Shown here in pieces: positions 1 to 5,759 of a stretch of 7,292 bases of DNA. Each line of letters starts with the position of its first letter. Position 1 is the stretch's first letter. The translations under genes were made by a program, and so were the position numbers. Source of the stretch: an uncultured Caryophanales bacterium (lineage in GTDB: Bacteria > Bacillota_I > Bacilli_A > RFN20 > CAG-826); assembly GCA_946622925.1 (NCBI GenBank), contig CAMOQM010000043.1, positions 1-7,292 on the forward strand. Reading direction: 5' to 3'. Under the pieces are notes generated by a model. The model worked only from the letters and a program-made list of their open reading frames with translations, was not told the DNA's origin and did no database searches.

Positions 1-1548
1 CGTCTTATCGGTCTTATAGTCCAATGCCGAGAAAGAGTCGTCAAAGATTAATATCTCAGGCTTAGTGGCAACCGCCCTAGCGATGCAAAGACGCTGCTTC
101 TGACCGCCGGAGAAATTGCTGCCGCCTTGGGCGACTTCGGAATCATAGCCATTACGCTTATTGGAGACGAAACCGTCGGCATCGGCGATTTCGGCGGCCC
201 ACTTAACGTCGGCCAAAGTCATATCGGGATTCTTAAAGGCGATATTTTCTTTGATGTTGCCTTTAAAGAGGAACCCACGCTGGGGGGCATAGCCGATCTT
301 ATCGCGAAGATCGCTTTGGAGAACGTCTTTGACGTTAACTCCATCGACAAGGACTTCGCCGCGGGTGCAATCGGCCATACGCGGAATCATGTTGATGATG
401 GTGGTCTTACCACTGCCGGTGGCGCCGATGAAGGCGATGGTTTCGCCTTTCTTGACCTTGAAGGAAATATCGGAGACGGCTTCCTTATCCGCACCGGGAT
501 AGGCAAAACCGACATTCTTGAATTCGATGGTGCCTTCTTCTTTGAATTCGACAGGATTAGCGGTATCTAAGACGGAGACTTCGTGGACGATGACTTCGTG
601 GATACGTCTAGCACTGACGGAAGCTCTCGGCCAGATGACGATTAAGGTGACCAGCAAGACGAAGGACATGACGATTTGTCCAGCTAGCATAACGAAGGCA
701 TTGGTCGTGGCGAAGGTTTGGTTGGCGGCTTCGACGTTCATGCCGTTGATGGCATAGGCACTAGCCCAGAGGATGGACAAGGATAAGCCCATCATGACCA
801 TGGTGACTAACGGGGTGAAGACGGCTAAGGCCCGACCGGTGAAGATTTGGACCTTGGTGAATTCGACGTTAACCTTCTCGAATTTACCTTCTTGGTAGGT
901 TTCAGCGTTGAAGGCCCGGACGACCCTGACGCCGGTGAGGTTTTCACGGGACGCCACGTTAAGGGCATCGGTGAGCTTCTGGACGATCTTGTATTTGGGG
1001 GTAACCATCAATAACAAGACGACGACGGCCGCGACTAAGATGAAGAGCCAGACGCCGGTGACGATAGTTAGCGAGGCACTTGCGTATTGGGCGAGCAAGA
1101 CAATCGACCAAACCATGGTAATCGGGGCCACGAAGGCGGTCTTAAGGAACGTTAACCAAGCCAAGTGGACGTTTTGCATGTCGTTGGTGGTCCTGGTGAT
1201 CAACGACTCGGTGGAGAAGGAGGCGAAATCGGCAATCGCGAATTCGTTGACCCTCTCATACATTTTCTGCCTCAAGGCAGTGACGGTACTGGCGGCCGTG
1301 GCACTGGCGACGAAGCGGATGATGATTTCCACCGCTGCCATCAAAATGGCACAAATGACCATGGTAAGGCCATATTGCCAAATCTCGGCGACGCCATTGG
1401 TCCGACTTGCCTGCACCGCGCCGGTTAGCAAAGAGATGTAACCGACGATTTGCATCATGAAGAAGACTTGGGCCAACGTCAAAAGGAAAATGGCGACGAC
1501 GGCAATCCAGTTCTTCGGTTTCATGTTCTTAAATAGCAATTTGAACAT
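1..1548 (-). CDS. ABC exporter half-transporter (permease fused to ATPase), 3' end beyond window
   Basis: An open frame of 516 codons runs from ATG at 1548 to the left edge without a stop, so the C-terminus is missing. Residues 1-320 form a type-1 ABC exporter membrane domain, with hydrophobic segments near 14-37, 56-80, 131-153, 160-182, 240-262 and 285-306. The nucleotide-binding domain follows: Walker A GATGSGKT at 375-382, Q-loop Gln423, signature FSGGQ at 479-483 and Walker B ending Asp503. Residue 504, normally the catalytic Glu, is Asp (IFDDS). That change is known from the degenerate-site subunit of heterodimeric exporters such as BmrC and TM287, so a partner subunit probably lies past position 1. 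The family normally has about 570-600 residues, so 60-80, including the H-loop, are off the window. Substrate is unknown; drug or lipid-like compounds are usual. The SD AAAGGAGGGAGGAAG directly before the ATG fixes the start. Confidence 0.95.
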   Translation of the reverse strand, partial: MFKLLFKNMKPKNWIAVVAIFLLTLAQVFFMMQIVGYISLLTGAVQASRTNGVAEIWQYGLTMVICAILMAAVEIIIRFVASATAASTVTALRQKMYERVNEFAIADFASFSTESLITRTTNDMQNVHLAWLTFLKTAFVAPITMVWSIVLLAQYASASLTIVTGVWLFILVAAVVVLLLMVTPKYKIVQKLTDALNVASRENLTGVRVVRAFNAETYQEGKFEKVNVEFTKVQIFTGRALAVFTPLVTMVMMGLSLSILWASAYAINGMNVEAANQTFATTNAFVMLAGQIVMSFVLLVTLIVIWPRASVSARRIHEVIVHEVSVLDTANPVEFKEEGTIEFKNVGFAYPGADKEAVSDISFKVKKGETIAFIGATGSGKTTIINMIPRMADCTRGEVLVDGVNVKDVLQSDLRDKIGYAPQRGFLFKGNIKENIAFKNPDMTLADVKWAAEIADADGFVSNKRNGYDSEVAQGGSNFSGGQKQRLCIARAVATKPEILIFDDSFSALDYKTDKT

Positions 1549-1550
1549 GA

Positions 1551-1565
1551 CTTCCTCCCTCCTTT
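1551..1565 (-). promoter_or_regulatory. Strong Shine-Dalgarno of the ABC transporter gene
   Basis: The minus strand reads AAAGGAGGGAGGAAG and ends two bases before the ATG at 1548. It holds two overlapping GGAGG-type cores and decides the start codon. Just upstream, GGGTTT and AAACCC can pair around a small GCTT/AAGC hairpin (about 1571-1613), so access to this site could depend on RNA folding; that last point is inference. Confidence 0.8.
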
Positions 1566-1621
1566 AATTAATGGGTTTGACGCTTCCTAAGCACTAGCCT
1601 AACTTTAAACCCCCAATAAAC

Positions 1622-1659
1622 AAAAAGCCCAATTTACCCAGTAAATCGGTTCTTGGCTT
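1622..1659 (-). terminator. Intrinsic terminator in the ABC gene leader (possible attenuator)
   Basis: On the minus strand CCGATTTAC (1649-1641) pairs with GTAAATTGG (1637-1629) around a TGG loop, nine pairs with one G-U. AAGCC (1659-1655) can pair with GGCTT (1629-1625) as an outer stem across an AAGAA bulge, and a run of five T (1626-1622) follows. It lies 74 bases upstream of the ABC start codon and points toward that gene. No minus-strand gene ends nearby upstream, since the closest is the GNAT gene stopping at 2005. A role in attenuating the ABC operon is therefore more natural than simple gene-end termination, though both remain possible. Confidence 0.65.
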
Positions 1660-1687
1660 AGAGCTTCGCGGTTAAGGAATAGTCCAT
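1658..1687 (-). CDS. Possible nine-residue leader peptide upstream of the ABC gene
   Basis: A ten-codon frame, ATG at 1687 to TAA at 1658, encodes MDYSLTAKL. Its stop codon overlaps the outer AAGCC arm of the leader terminator, so a ribosome sitting at the end of this frame would cover that arm. There is no clear Shine-Dalgarno. The predicted transcript start is only about 12 bases upstream, so translation would be nearly leaderless. A frame this short can occur by chance; position is the only support. The parallel is the bmrB leader peptide of Bacillus subtilis, which controls the related bmrCD exporter by attenuation. Confidence 0.25.
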   Translation of the reverse strand: MDYSLTAKL

Positions 1688-1689
1688 AG

Positions 1690-2003
1690 GATTGCGTATA
1701 CGTGGAGTATATCACCTATGCGCCCGCAGGAGAAGTTTTAATCGTGTTCCATTTTGGAAACAGGCTCCTAGTTCAAGCAAAGGCGGAATGGGGAATTGTC
1801 TTGGAATGTCATGATAGGTTTGGCGGGACGAACAAAAGGTCGTCACCCTTGAAGATTCCTTAGTTTGCGGGCTGGAAAAAGTCGAAAGGGCCGAAGCCTA
1901 TAAAGCTGATGGCGAATTGCTGCCGGCTTTAAACCAAAGCACTATCCTAGTCGTAGAAAATGACGCCTATTCGGTGAATTCCTATCAAGGCGGCAACAAG
2001 TAA
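1690..2003 (+). pseudogene. Frameshifted 3' remnant of an unrecognised gene on the plus strand
   Basis: Two overlapping plus-strand frames carry protein-like sequence with the GTC/GCC/GGC-rich codon use of the neighbourhood. The first (1690-1863) includes GEVLIVFHFGNRLLVQ. The second (1818-2003) includes VVTLEDSLVCGLEKVE and STILVVENDAYSVN and ends in TAA at 2001. Neither has a convincing start or ribosome binding site, and the first ends in TAG just as the second becomes convincing. This fits a gene 3' end with a frameshift between about 1818 and 1860. The alternating hydrophobic pattern suggests beta strands. I do not recognise the family; a C-terminal beta domain of a sugar-active enzyme is possible but only a guess. 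The TAA lies one base from the stop of the convergent GNAT gene. Confidence 0.45.
1706..1714 (-). promoter_or_regulatory. Extended -10 promoter candidate for the ABC operon
   Basis: The minus strand reads TGATATACT: a TGn extension followed by TATACT, five of six matches to the -10 consensus. The -35 position 17 bases upstream is poor (TTCTCC), which is common for extended -10 promoters. A transcript would begin near 1699, giving a leader of about 150 bases that includes the short frame and the terminator. Confidence 0.4.
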
Positions 2004-2004
2004 A

Positions 2005-2466
2005 CTAGAGATCTATCCAGATACCTTCGTCCCGGATAAACGAGCCTTCGATATGGCGGTAATAGTTTTGGGCTTCCTCATTAGAAGCGATTAACCCGAC
2101 CAAAGAAGTAAAACCTTCATCCTTAAGGCGCTTTCTCAATTCGGCCATTAGGCATTGGGCTACCCCTTTATGGCGGTAGCTTTTTAAAACACAGATCCAA
2201 TCTAGATAGGCTCTTTTTGAGCCGTCGAAACGGGTACAGATAAAGGAAGCATCGATCCGTCCCACCACTTGGTTACCAGCATAAGCAAGAAGGGATAACG
2301 AATTATCAAACTTAGAATCGGAAAAGCTCTTCTTTAGGTCTTCGATGTATTTCTCGTCTATCTCCCAACCCCAGACGTCTTCTTCCTCGCGGAGTCGCCT
2401 TTCGTAGGCTAAGACGTCATCTAAACGATCATATGTATATGGTTTTATCGTAATCGCTTCTTCCAT
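2005..2466 (-). CDS. GNAT family N-acetyltransferase (153 aa)
   Basis: A single-domain GNAT enzyme that would move an acetyl group from acetyl-CoA to an amine on an unknown small molecule or protein. Motif A, the acetyl-CoA pyrophosphate site, is clear: a hydrophobic strand (YLDWICVL, 87-94) followed by RHKGVA at 98-103 and a helix. The C-terminal NEEAQNYYRHIEG (129-141) matches the usual N-x-x-A-x-x-Y-Y signature, with HIEG replacing the common LGF turn. The length is normal for the family. The SD AAAGGAG is nine bases before the ATG and is embedded in the last codons of the upstream GNAT gene, six bases away, so the two are almost surely cotranscribed. The extra acidic N-terminus (REEEDVWGWEIDEKY) may shape the substrate pocket. 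No strong terminator follows. Confidence 0.9.
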   Translation of the reverse strand: MEEAITIKPYTYDRLDDVLAYERRLREEEDVWGWEIDEKYIEDLKKSFSDSKFDNSLSLLAYAGNQVVGRIDASFICTRFDGSKRAYLDWICVLKSYRHKGVAQCLMAELRKRLKDEGFTSLVGLIASNEEAQNYYRHIEGSFIRDEGIWIDL

Positions 2467-2472
2467 TTCGGA

Positions 2473-3267
2473 TTACTCCTTTACGAATATCCCTTGGGAG
2501 AAGATTTTCCTAAAACCCAGCGAGGAGTATAAGTGATAGCTAATCGGGTTCTTTTGGTCGACGTTTAAACAAGCTAGATAGCCAGAATCGATGATTTCAT
2601 TTAGCAAAGACCCCACCACTAATCTGGCGTAGCCTTTCCCGCGGTATTCCTTCCTAGTGAAAACATAAGAAATGTTCTTATTGCCTTCCGCTGACTCACG
2701 GTATTTGGCCATCGAAACGATTTTGCCTTCTTCCCTAATAACCCGGAACTCATGGATCATTTCTTTTAGGTGGTCCTTATTAACGGCGTCTTTAAGTCCG
2801 CAGTCTTTTATAAAAAGGGTCGCTAGTTCATAAAGTTCATCCAAATCGGAAAGGGAAGCACGTTCTACTTTATCCGAAGGCACCGCGCATTTCTCCTTGG
2901 CTTCCATGAAATCCATCCCTACGGATAAACCAAAGCCTAATCCTCTCTTTTTAAAGGCCCTCATTAAGGCTTCCCCTAAATCAGAGGGGCAAAGATAATC
3001 CTTAATCTTATATTGATTATCGGTAAGGAAATCGACCATCTCTTCGGATAACTCTAAGTCGCCAAAGAAAAGCATATTGAAAGGCTCTTTCATCAAAACC
3101 ACCAAAGTATGCTTCTCATCGCTAACCATTAAAGCATATTCCTCTTTATCGGTGGCCTTTAACAAAGGCGCGTCGAAGCGATAGAAAACCTCGGTATATT
3201 TATTGGTTAATAGGAAATCCCGATTCTCGTTATAGAAGGCATCCCCGCTAGGATAGATTTTGACCAT
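2473..3267 (-). CDS. Two-domain GNAT family N-acetyltransferase (264 aa)
   Basis: The C-terminal half (about 135-264) is a clear GNAT domain: strand ISYVFTRKEY, acetyl-CoA loop RGKGYA at 209-214, helix, then NPISYHLYSSLGFRKI (240-255) with the typical Tyr and LGF turn. The first 130 residues lack motif A and look like the degenerate N-terminal GNAT-like half seen in about 260-residue members of the family. The acetyl acceptor cannot be told from sequence. The ATG at 3267 has only a weak, distant AAAGGA upstream. The frame overlaps the end of the preceding small GGDEF-like frame by 20 bases, so translation may be coupled. Its last codons contain the SD of the next GNAT gene. Confidence 0.9.
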   Translation of the reverse strand: MVKIYPSGDAFYNENRDFLLTNKYTEVFYRFDAPLLKATDKEEYALMVSDEKHTLVVLMKEPFNMLFFGDLELSEEMVDFLTDNQYKIKDYLCPSDLGEALMRAFKKRGLGFGLSVGMDFMEAKEKCAVPSDKVERASLSDLDELYELATLFIKDCGLKDAVNKDHLKEMIHEFRVIREEGKIVSMAKYRESAEGNKNISYVFTRKEYRGKGYARLVVGSLLNEIIDSGYLACLNVDQKNPISYHLYSSLGFRKIFSQGIFVKE

Positions 3268-3439
3268 AGTTTATTTGTTCTTCATTTCCTTTCCGCTTAT
3301 TATCATACATTAAGTGGTCGGCCTGGATTAGGACGTCTTCGGCATAGGTATCGATTTCTTTATCAAAAGCGGCGATGATGGCGGAGACATTGGACTTCTC
3401 ATAGCCTTCCTTGACCAAGTAGGAAACCTTACCTTCCAC
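3248..3439 (-). pseudogene. GGDEF-like C-terminal remnant (63 codons)
   Basis: A short frame with GTG at 3439, just after an in-frame TAG at 3440-3442, ending TAG at 3248. It contains VSAIIAAFDKE followed by VLIQADHLMYDNKRKGN, matching the end of diguanylate cyclase GGDEF domains, where the last strand leads to a helix of the form L-x-x-A-D-x-x-M-Y-x-x-K-x-x-G-N. The GGDEF active-site loop and everything before it are absent, so it cannot make cyclic di-GMP. It overlaps the acyltransferase 3' end by 11 bases and the GNAT start by 20, so a recombination joint probably lies near 3430-3440. It may persist only because translation through it couples the flanking genes. The family call rests on about 40 residues. 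Confidence 0.5.
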
Positions 3440-4454
3440 CTAGGACTTTGTAGACGGGGCGAACGAAGCGTAGTAGCAGATAAGTAATCAATAATTGGAT
3501 GACGCAGGAGACAAGTACCACCAAGAAGAAAAGAAGGGCGCAGTTATAGTTGGAATCGGGCTTAATGCCAAGTTGAAGCAATACTTTCACACCATTGACC
3601 ACCCCAAGGTGGCTAAAGAAGATAAAGCCCGAGGTTTTGAAGATGGCAAAGATTTTTTCCTTCTCAAACAAGGAAGTCATCACGTCAAAGGCGAACCACA
3701 CTAGTAAAGGGGCGAAGAAACGGTAGCAATAATAGGCATAATCCTCGAATTTGGCGTGGGTTAAGGTGAAGGTAACCGATAAAGCTAGAAGCACCCCTAT
3801 CGAGATAATGCCGAATAAGCGAGGCCGATAACAGTTAAGGACGGGGATATCGAAATATGCTAGATATGACCCGATGAAGAATAACGGTATGAAAAGCAAT
3901 AATCCTCCATACTCAGGACGGAAGAATATATAGACAAAAAACAAGATAGCCGGAATAAATATCGACCACTTCTTCAAATATTTAAAAACGAAATAGAGCA
4001 AAGGCGAGCAGATGAAATATAGCAATAACGGCCTAACAAACCAAAGATGGGGAACCGCATTGGCCAGCAAAATATCGATTGCTACCGATTGGAAGGTCAT
4101 TTCTATTGGAACCCCCCGCATCAAGGGGTATAAAACCTGTATGAATACTAGGCCTAATACGCTCCAAACGAAATAAGGGATAACCAAGGAAAACACCTTG
4201 CTTAAAAGCATCCTAGGATATCCATTCAAGGTGAACTTAGAAAAAAGCAAATAACCCGAAATGACAAAGAAGGTCGGGACGGCGGCATCCCCAATCACTA
4301 AAAATAGCCGTTGGATAATATAAGCAAAATCATAGCCGGCAAAAGTCGGATCCAGGACTTCGAGGTAGGAAGAATGAAGCGCCATGACCAAAATGGCTAG
4401 TCCAAAGGTCACATAATAGATTTTGTTAGATAGTCCTTTGCTTATCCTCGTCAT
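3429..4454 (-). CDS. Acyltransferase-3 family membrane protein (341 aa)
   Basis: A polytopic membrane protein with about ten hydrophobic segments over its whole length, as in the acyltransferase-3 (OafA/WecH-like) family, which moves acyl groups from the cytoplasm onto extracytoplasmic sugars or cell-envelope polymers. Family marks are a first segment ending in LVMALHSSY with the conserved His27, and VPTFFVISGYLLF at 59-71. The length is typical for members lacking the C-terminal SGNH domain. The ATG at 4454 has only a weak purine-rich stretch (GAAGTAG) upstream. The GNAT-tail remnant ends 10 bases before it. It heads the run of minus-strand genes to 2005, so its product may be made with the two acetyltransferases. 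The acceptor is unknown. Confidence 0.9.
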   Translation of the reverse strand: MTRISKGLSNKIYYVTFGLAILVMALHSSYLEVLDPTFAGYDFAYIIQRLFLVIGDAAVPTFFVISGYLLFSKFTLNGYPRMLLSKVFSLVIPYFVWSVLGLVFIQVLYPLMRGVPIEMTFQSVAIDILLANAVPHLWFVRPLLLYFICSPLLYFVFKYLKKWSIFIPAILFFVYIFFRPEYGGLLLFIPLFFIGSYLAYFDIPVLNCYRPRLFGIISIGVLLALSVTFTLTHAKFEDYAYYCYRFFAPLLVWFAFDVMTSLFEKEKIFAIFKTSGFIFFSHLGVVNGVKVLLQLGIKPDSNYNCALLFFLVVLVSCVIQLLITYLLLRFVRPVYKVLGGR

Positions 4455-4464
4455 AAATACTACT

Positions 4465-4587
4465 TCATGCGCCCTTATTATCGAGGATGCTTTCCATGAT
4501 TATCGTTCTGGTCTTTAAGCCCATCTTTTTATAAAAACGCATAGCTTCTTTTTGATGGCTTCGTTCATATAAGGCCCTACTATTTGA
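4465..4587 (-). pseudogene. C-terminal fragment of a GNAT acetyltransferase
   Basis: After an in-frame TAG (4588-4590) the minus strand reads about 40 codons ending TGA at 4465. They contain RALYERSHQKEAMRFYKKMGLK, here described only by its key parts: a basic stretch, then A-M-R-F-Y-K-K-M-G, the final helix and turn of a GNAT domain. The acetyl-CoA loop and all upstream strands are missing, and there is no start codon in a plausible place. This is a decayed gene end. It differs from the three intact GNATs here, so it is not a simple local duplication. Confidence 0.6.
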
Positions 4588-4611
4588 CTAAGCCTGAGCT
4601 TTCCACGCTAA

Positions 4612-4960
4612 TCACTTTCTAAGATTATTATTGCTATTGACTTGTTTAATGCAAAGAAATCTTTGGAATTCCTTAATTATGTAGAGTTTTACTTCCGCGG
4701 AAATCCAAGAAGCAAATTCAAGAGCGATATCACGATGGACGAATGTGCCTCCGCCATAACGGCCAGACTTGGCTCTCATTCCTAAGGCGTTGGTCAATTC
4801 TATCCATTTCTTTGGGGAAATAGTAAAGGCGTTTTCCTCAGGCTTGGTTTTAAACCCCTCGAAATCGACGGGTTTAAAAACTCTCGTTATTCAATCGTTC
4901 CCAAATATTTAAAAACTGAATGGTATTGACTCTTCTAAGCCAATTAGCAATAACGCCAGT
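4612..4960 (-). pseudogene. KilA-N domain gene fragment, frameshifted and truncated at both ends
   Basis: Joining two minus-strand frames gives a recognisable KilA-N domain, a DNA-binding module of phage and mobile-element proteins. The first frame (about 4960-4877) carries VIANWLRRVNT and FLNIWERLNNESF, then meets TAA (4874-4876). One base over, KPVDFEGFKTK continues, followed by FTISPKKWIELTNALG, KSGRYGGGTFVHRDIALEF and ASWIS-KLYIIKEFQR, ending TAA at 4612. The joint is a run of five T before AAACCC; four would keep the frame. About 30 N-terminal residues and the usual C-terminal half are absent. ATG at 4797 could start a 61-residue piece, but without a clear ribosome binding site. It is a relic of a prophage or mobile island. 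Confidence 0.75.
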
Positions 4961-4987
4961 AAGAAGGCAGCCAAGATTCTTTATTTT

Positions 4988-5449
4988 TCAACCCGTTGGT
5001 TCGCCTTTTCTTTTCTGGTAAAAGTTGAACCCATCCTCGGTCTTTATGAGCCGATAACCCAATCTTTCGTAAAAGGCATTTGTCCGCTTATTCCAACACG
5101 GAGTATCCAGATTAATCTCTATAGCCCACGGGAAAACCTTTTCGATGCAATCCATTAGGCGGGTTCCGTAGCCTTTCCGATGATATAGGCTATCAATGAA
5201 AATCCTGCCAACGTATACGCTTTGTGATTTTTCATCCGGGAATATAATGGCAGCTCCCACCAAATCATCCCCGATCATCGCCGCATACAGATGCCCCTCC
5301 TGGGCCATTTGCTCATGCCACTTGGCCGAATCATATCCAGGCGGGCAGTCGCCTTTTGCTCCGCCGACATTAACATCCGTTTCAAAAGCCCTGATAGACA
5401 TGTCTACGATTTTTGATACCTGCTTTTCTTCCGCTTTGACAATGCGCAT
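4988..5449 (-). CDS. GNAT family N-acetyltransferase (153 aa)
   Basis: An intact single-domain GNAT enzyme using acetyl-CoA; the acceptor is unknown. Strand VYVGRIFID (78-86) leads to the acetyl-CoA loop HRKGYG at 90-95 and its helix; NKRTNAFYERLGY at 120-132 is the C-terminal signature. An inserted GGAKGDCPPGYDSAKWHEQM (29-48) followed by EGHLYAAM is typical of a Bacillota GNAT subgroup and probably helps bind substrate. The SD AGGAG lies seven bases before the ATG. The gene has its own promoter candidate and an overlapping inverted repeat, so it is probably regulated alone. It ends in TGA, which indicates UGA is read as stop here. The KilA-N relic begins right after it. Confidence 0.93.
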   Translation of the reverse strand: MRIVKAEEKQVSKIVDMSIRAFETDVNVGGAKGDCPPGYDSAKWHEQMAQEGHLYAAMIGDDLVGAAIIFPDEKSQSVYVGRIFIDSLYHRKGYGTRLMDCIEKVFPWAIEINLDTPCWNKRTNAFYERLGYRLIKTEDGFNFYQKRKGEPTG

Positions 5450-5468
5450 ACCACTTCTCCTCGTTGTC

Positions 5469-5493
5469 TTTTTAATGTCGACATATTAAAAAA
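5469..5493. promoter_or_regulatory. Inverted repeat, operator candidate upstream of a GNAT gene
   Basis: TTTTTAATGTC (5469-5479) faces GACATATTAAAAA (5480-5492) around the palindromic centre GTCGAC; the arms match apart from a two-base insertion (AT). It overlaps the predicted -10 region and lies 20-44 bases before the GNAT start at 5449, a usual place for a repressor operator. No regulator gene is visible in the window. It could also fold as a weak hairpin in the mRNA leader. Confidence 0.4.
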
Positions 5494-5514
5494 CGTCCCT
5501 GGCTATCGTATCAA
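5485..5514 (-). promoter_or_regulatory. Sigma-A-type promoter candidate for the GNAT gene at 4988-5449
   Basis: The minus strand shows TTGATA (5514-5509) as -35 and TTTAAT (5490-5485) as -10 with an 18-base spacer; TAATAT slightly downstream is an alternative -10 at a poorer distance. A transcript would begin near 5478, inside the inverted repeat. Confidence 0.4.
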
Positions 5515-5560
5515 GAACGTATTAGTCACACGTCTAGAAACATAACGTTTAATACAATTT

Positions 5561-5617
5561 CGGACACCCTCAAAAAAGTTCGGACACCCCAGTTGAAATT
5601 CAGACAGCTCTGGACAC
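5561..5617. repeat. CGGACAC direct repeats at 20, 20 and 10 bp, possible insertion-sequence end
   Basis: Four copies of a short motif start at 5561 (CGGACACCC), 5581 (CGGACACCC), 5601 (CAGACAGCT, degenerate) and 5611 (TGGACACTT). The first two are preceded by TTCGGACACC-type context, so the unit is about ten bases recurring at two helical turns. Serial, evenly spaced short repeats reading TGTCC on the other strand are known from the termini of IS21-family elements, where transposase binds. No istA/istB-like gene is present, so this would be a solitary end or remnant. Binding sites for a host regulator are the alternative. Confidence 0.4.
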
Positions 5618-5645
5618 TTTCTAAAAGCAAGAAAAAGCCTCCCAT

Positions 5646-5759
5646 TTAAGGTGTGATGACGCCATCGGGGACAATAAGCCCTTCGTTTCTATCCGAATAG
5701 CCTTCGCAATAACCAAGCAGCTCCGTCCCGTCTAAAGAGAGGGCAAATGGGTAAACGAC
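5646..5759 (-). pseudogene. Severed in-frame tail after the TGA of the unknown gene at 5760-6143
   Basis: Directly after the TGA at 5760-5762, in the same frame, 37 sense codons follow before TAA at 5646. They include VVYPFALSLDGTELLGYCEG and end GLIVPDGVITP. The reading is protein-like, with alternating hydrophobic residues, and uses GTC/GGC/GCC codons like the neighbouring genes. This is the expected look of a C-terminus cut off by a single substitution, for example TGG or CGA to TGA. There is no start codon or SD of its own. Confidence 0.55.

Noticed and set aside
127..1441. Several plus-strand open frames (127-570, 518-757, 908-1441, 1165-1428)
   Set aside because: All lie opposite the ABC transporter frame, whose motifs, codon use and ribosome binding site are decisive; these are antisense shadows.
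3495..3704. Plus-strand frame inside the acyltransferase gene
   Set aside because: Lys/His-rich translation antisense to a clear membrane protein, without a ribosome binding site.
4877..5449. GNAT gene reading through its TGA in the same frame into the KilA-N fragment
   Set aside because: The frames happen to match, but the GNAT ends at its usual family length and the codons just after TGA do not resemble KilA-N; a natural fusion is unlikely.
5196..5489. Plus-strand frame across the GNAT gene and its promoter
   Set aside because: It is the antisense of a complete GNAT frame with all motifs in place.
5558..5617. CRISPR-like array from the GGACAC repeats
   Set aside because: Repeat units are about ten bases with 10-20 base periods and no unique spacers of CRISPR length; no cas gene is present.
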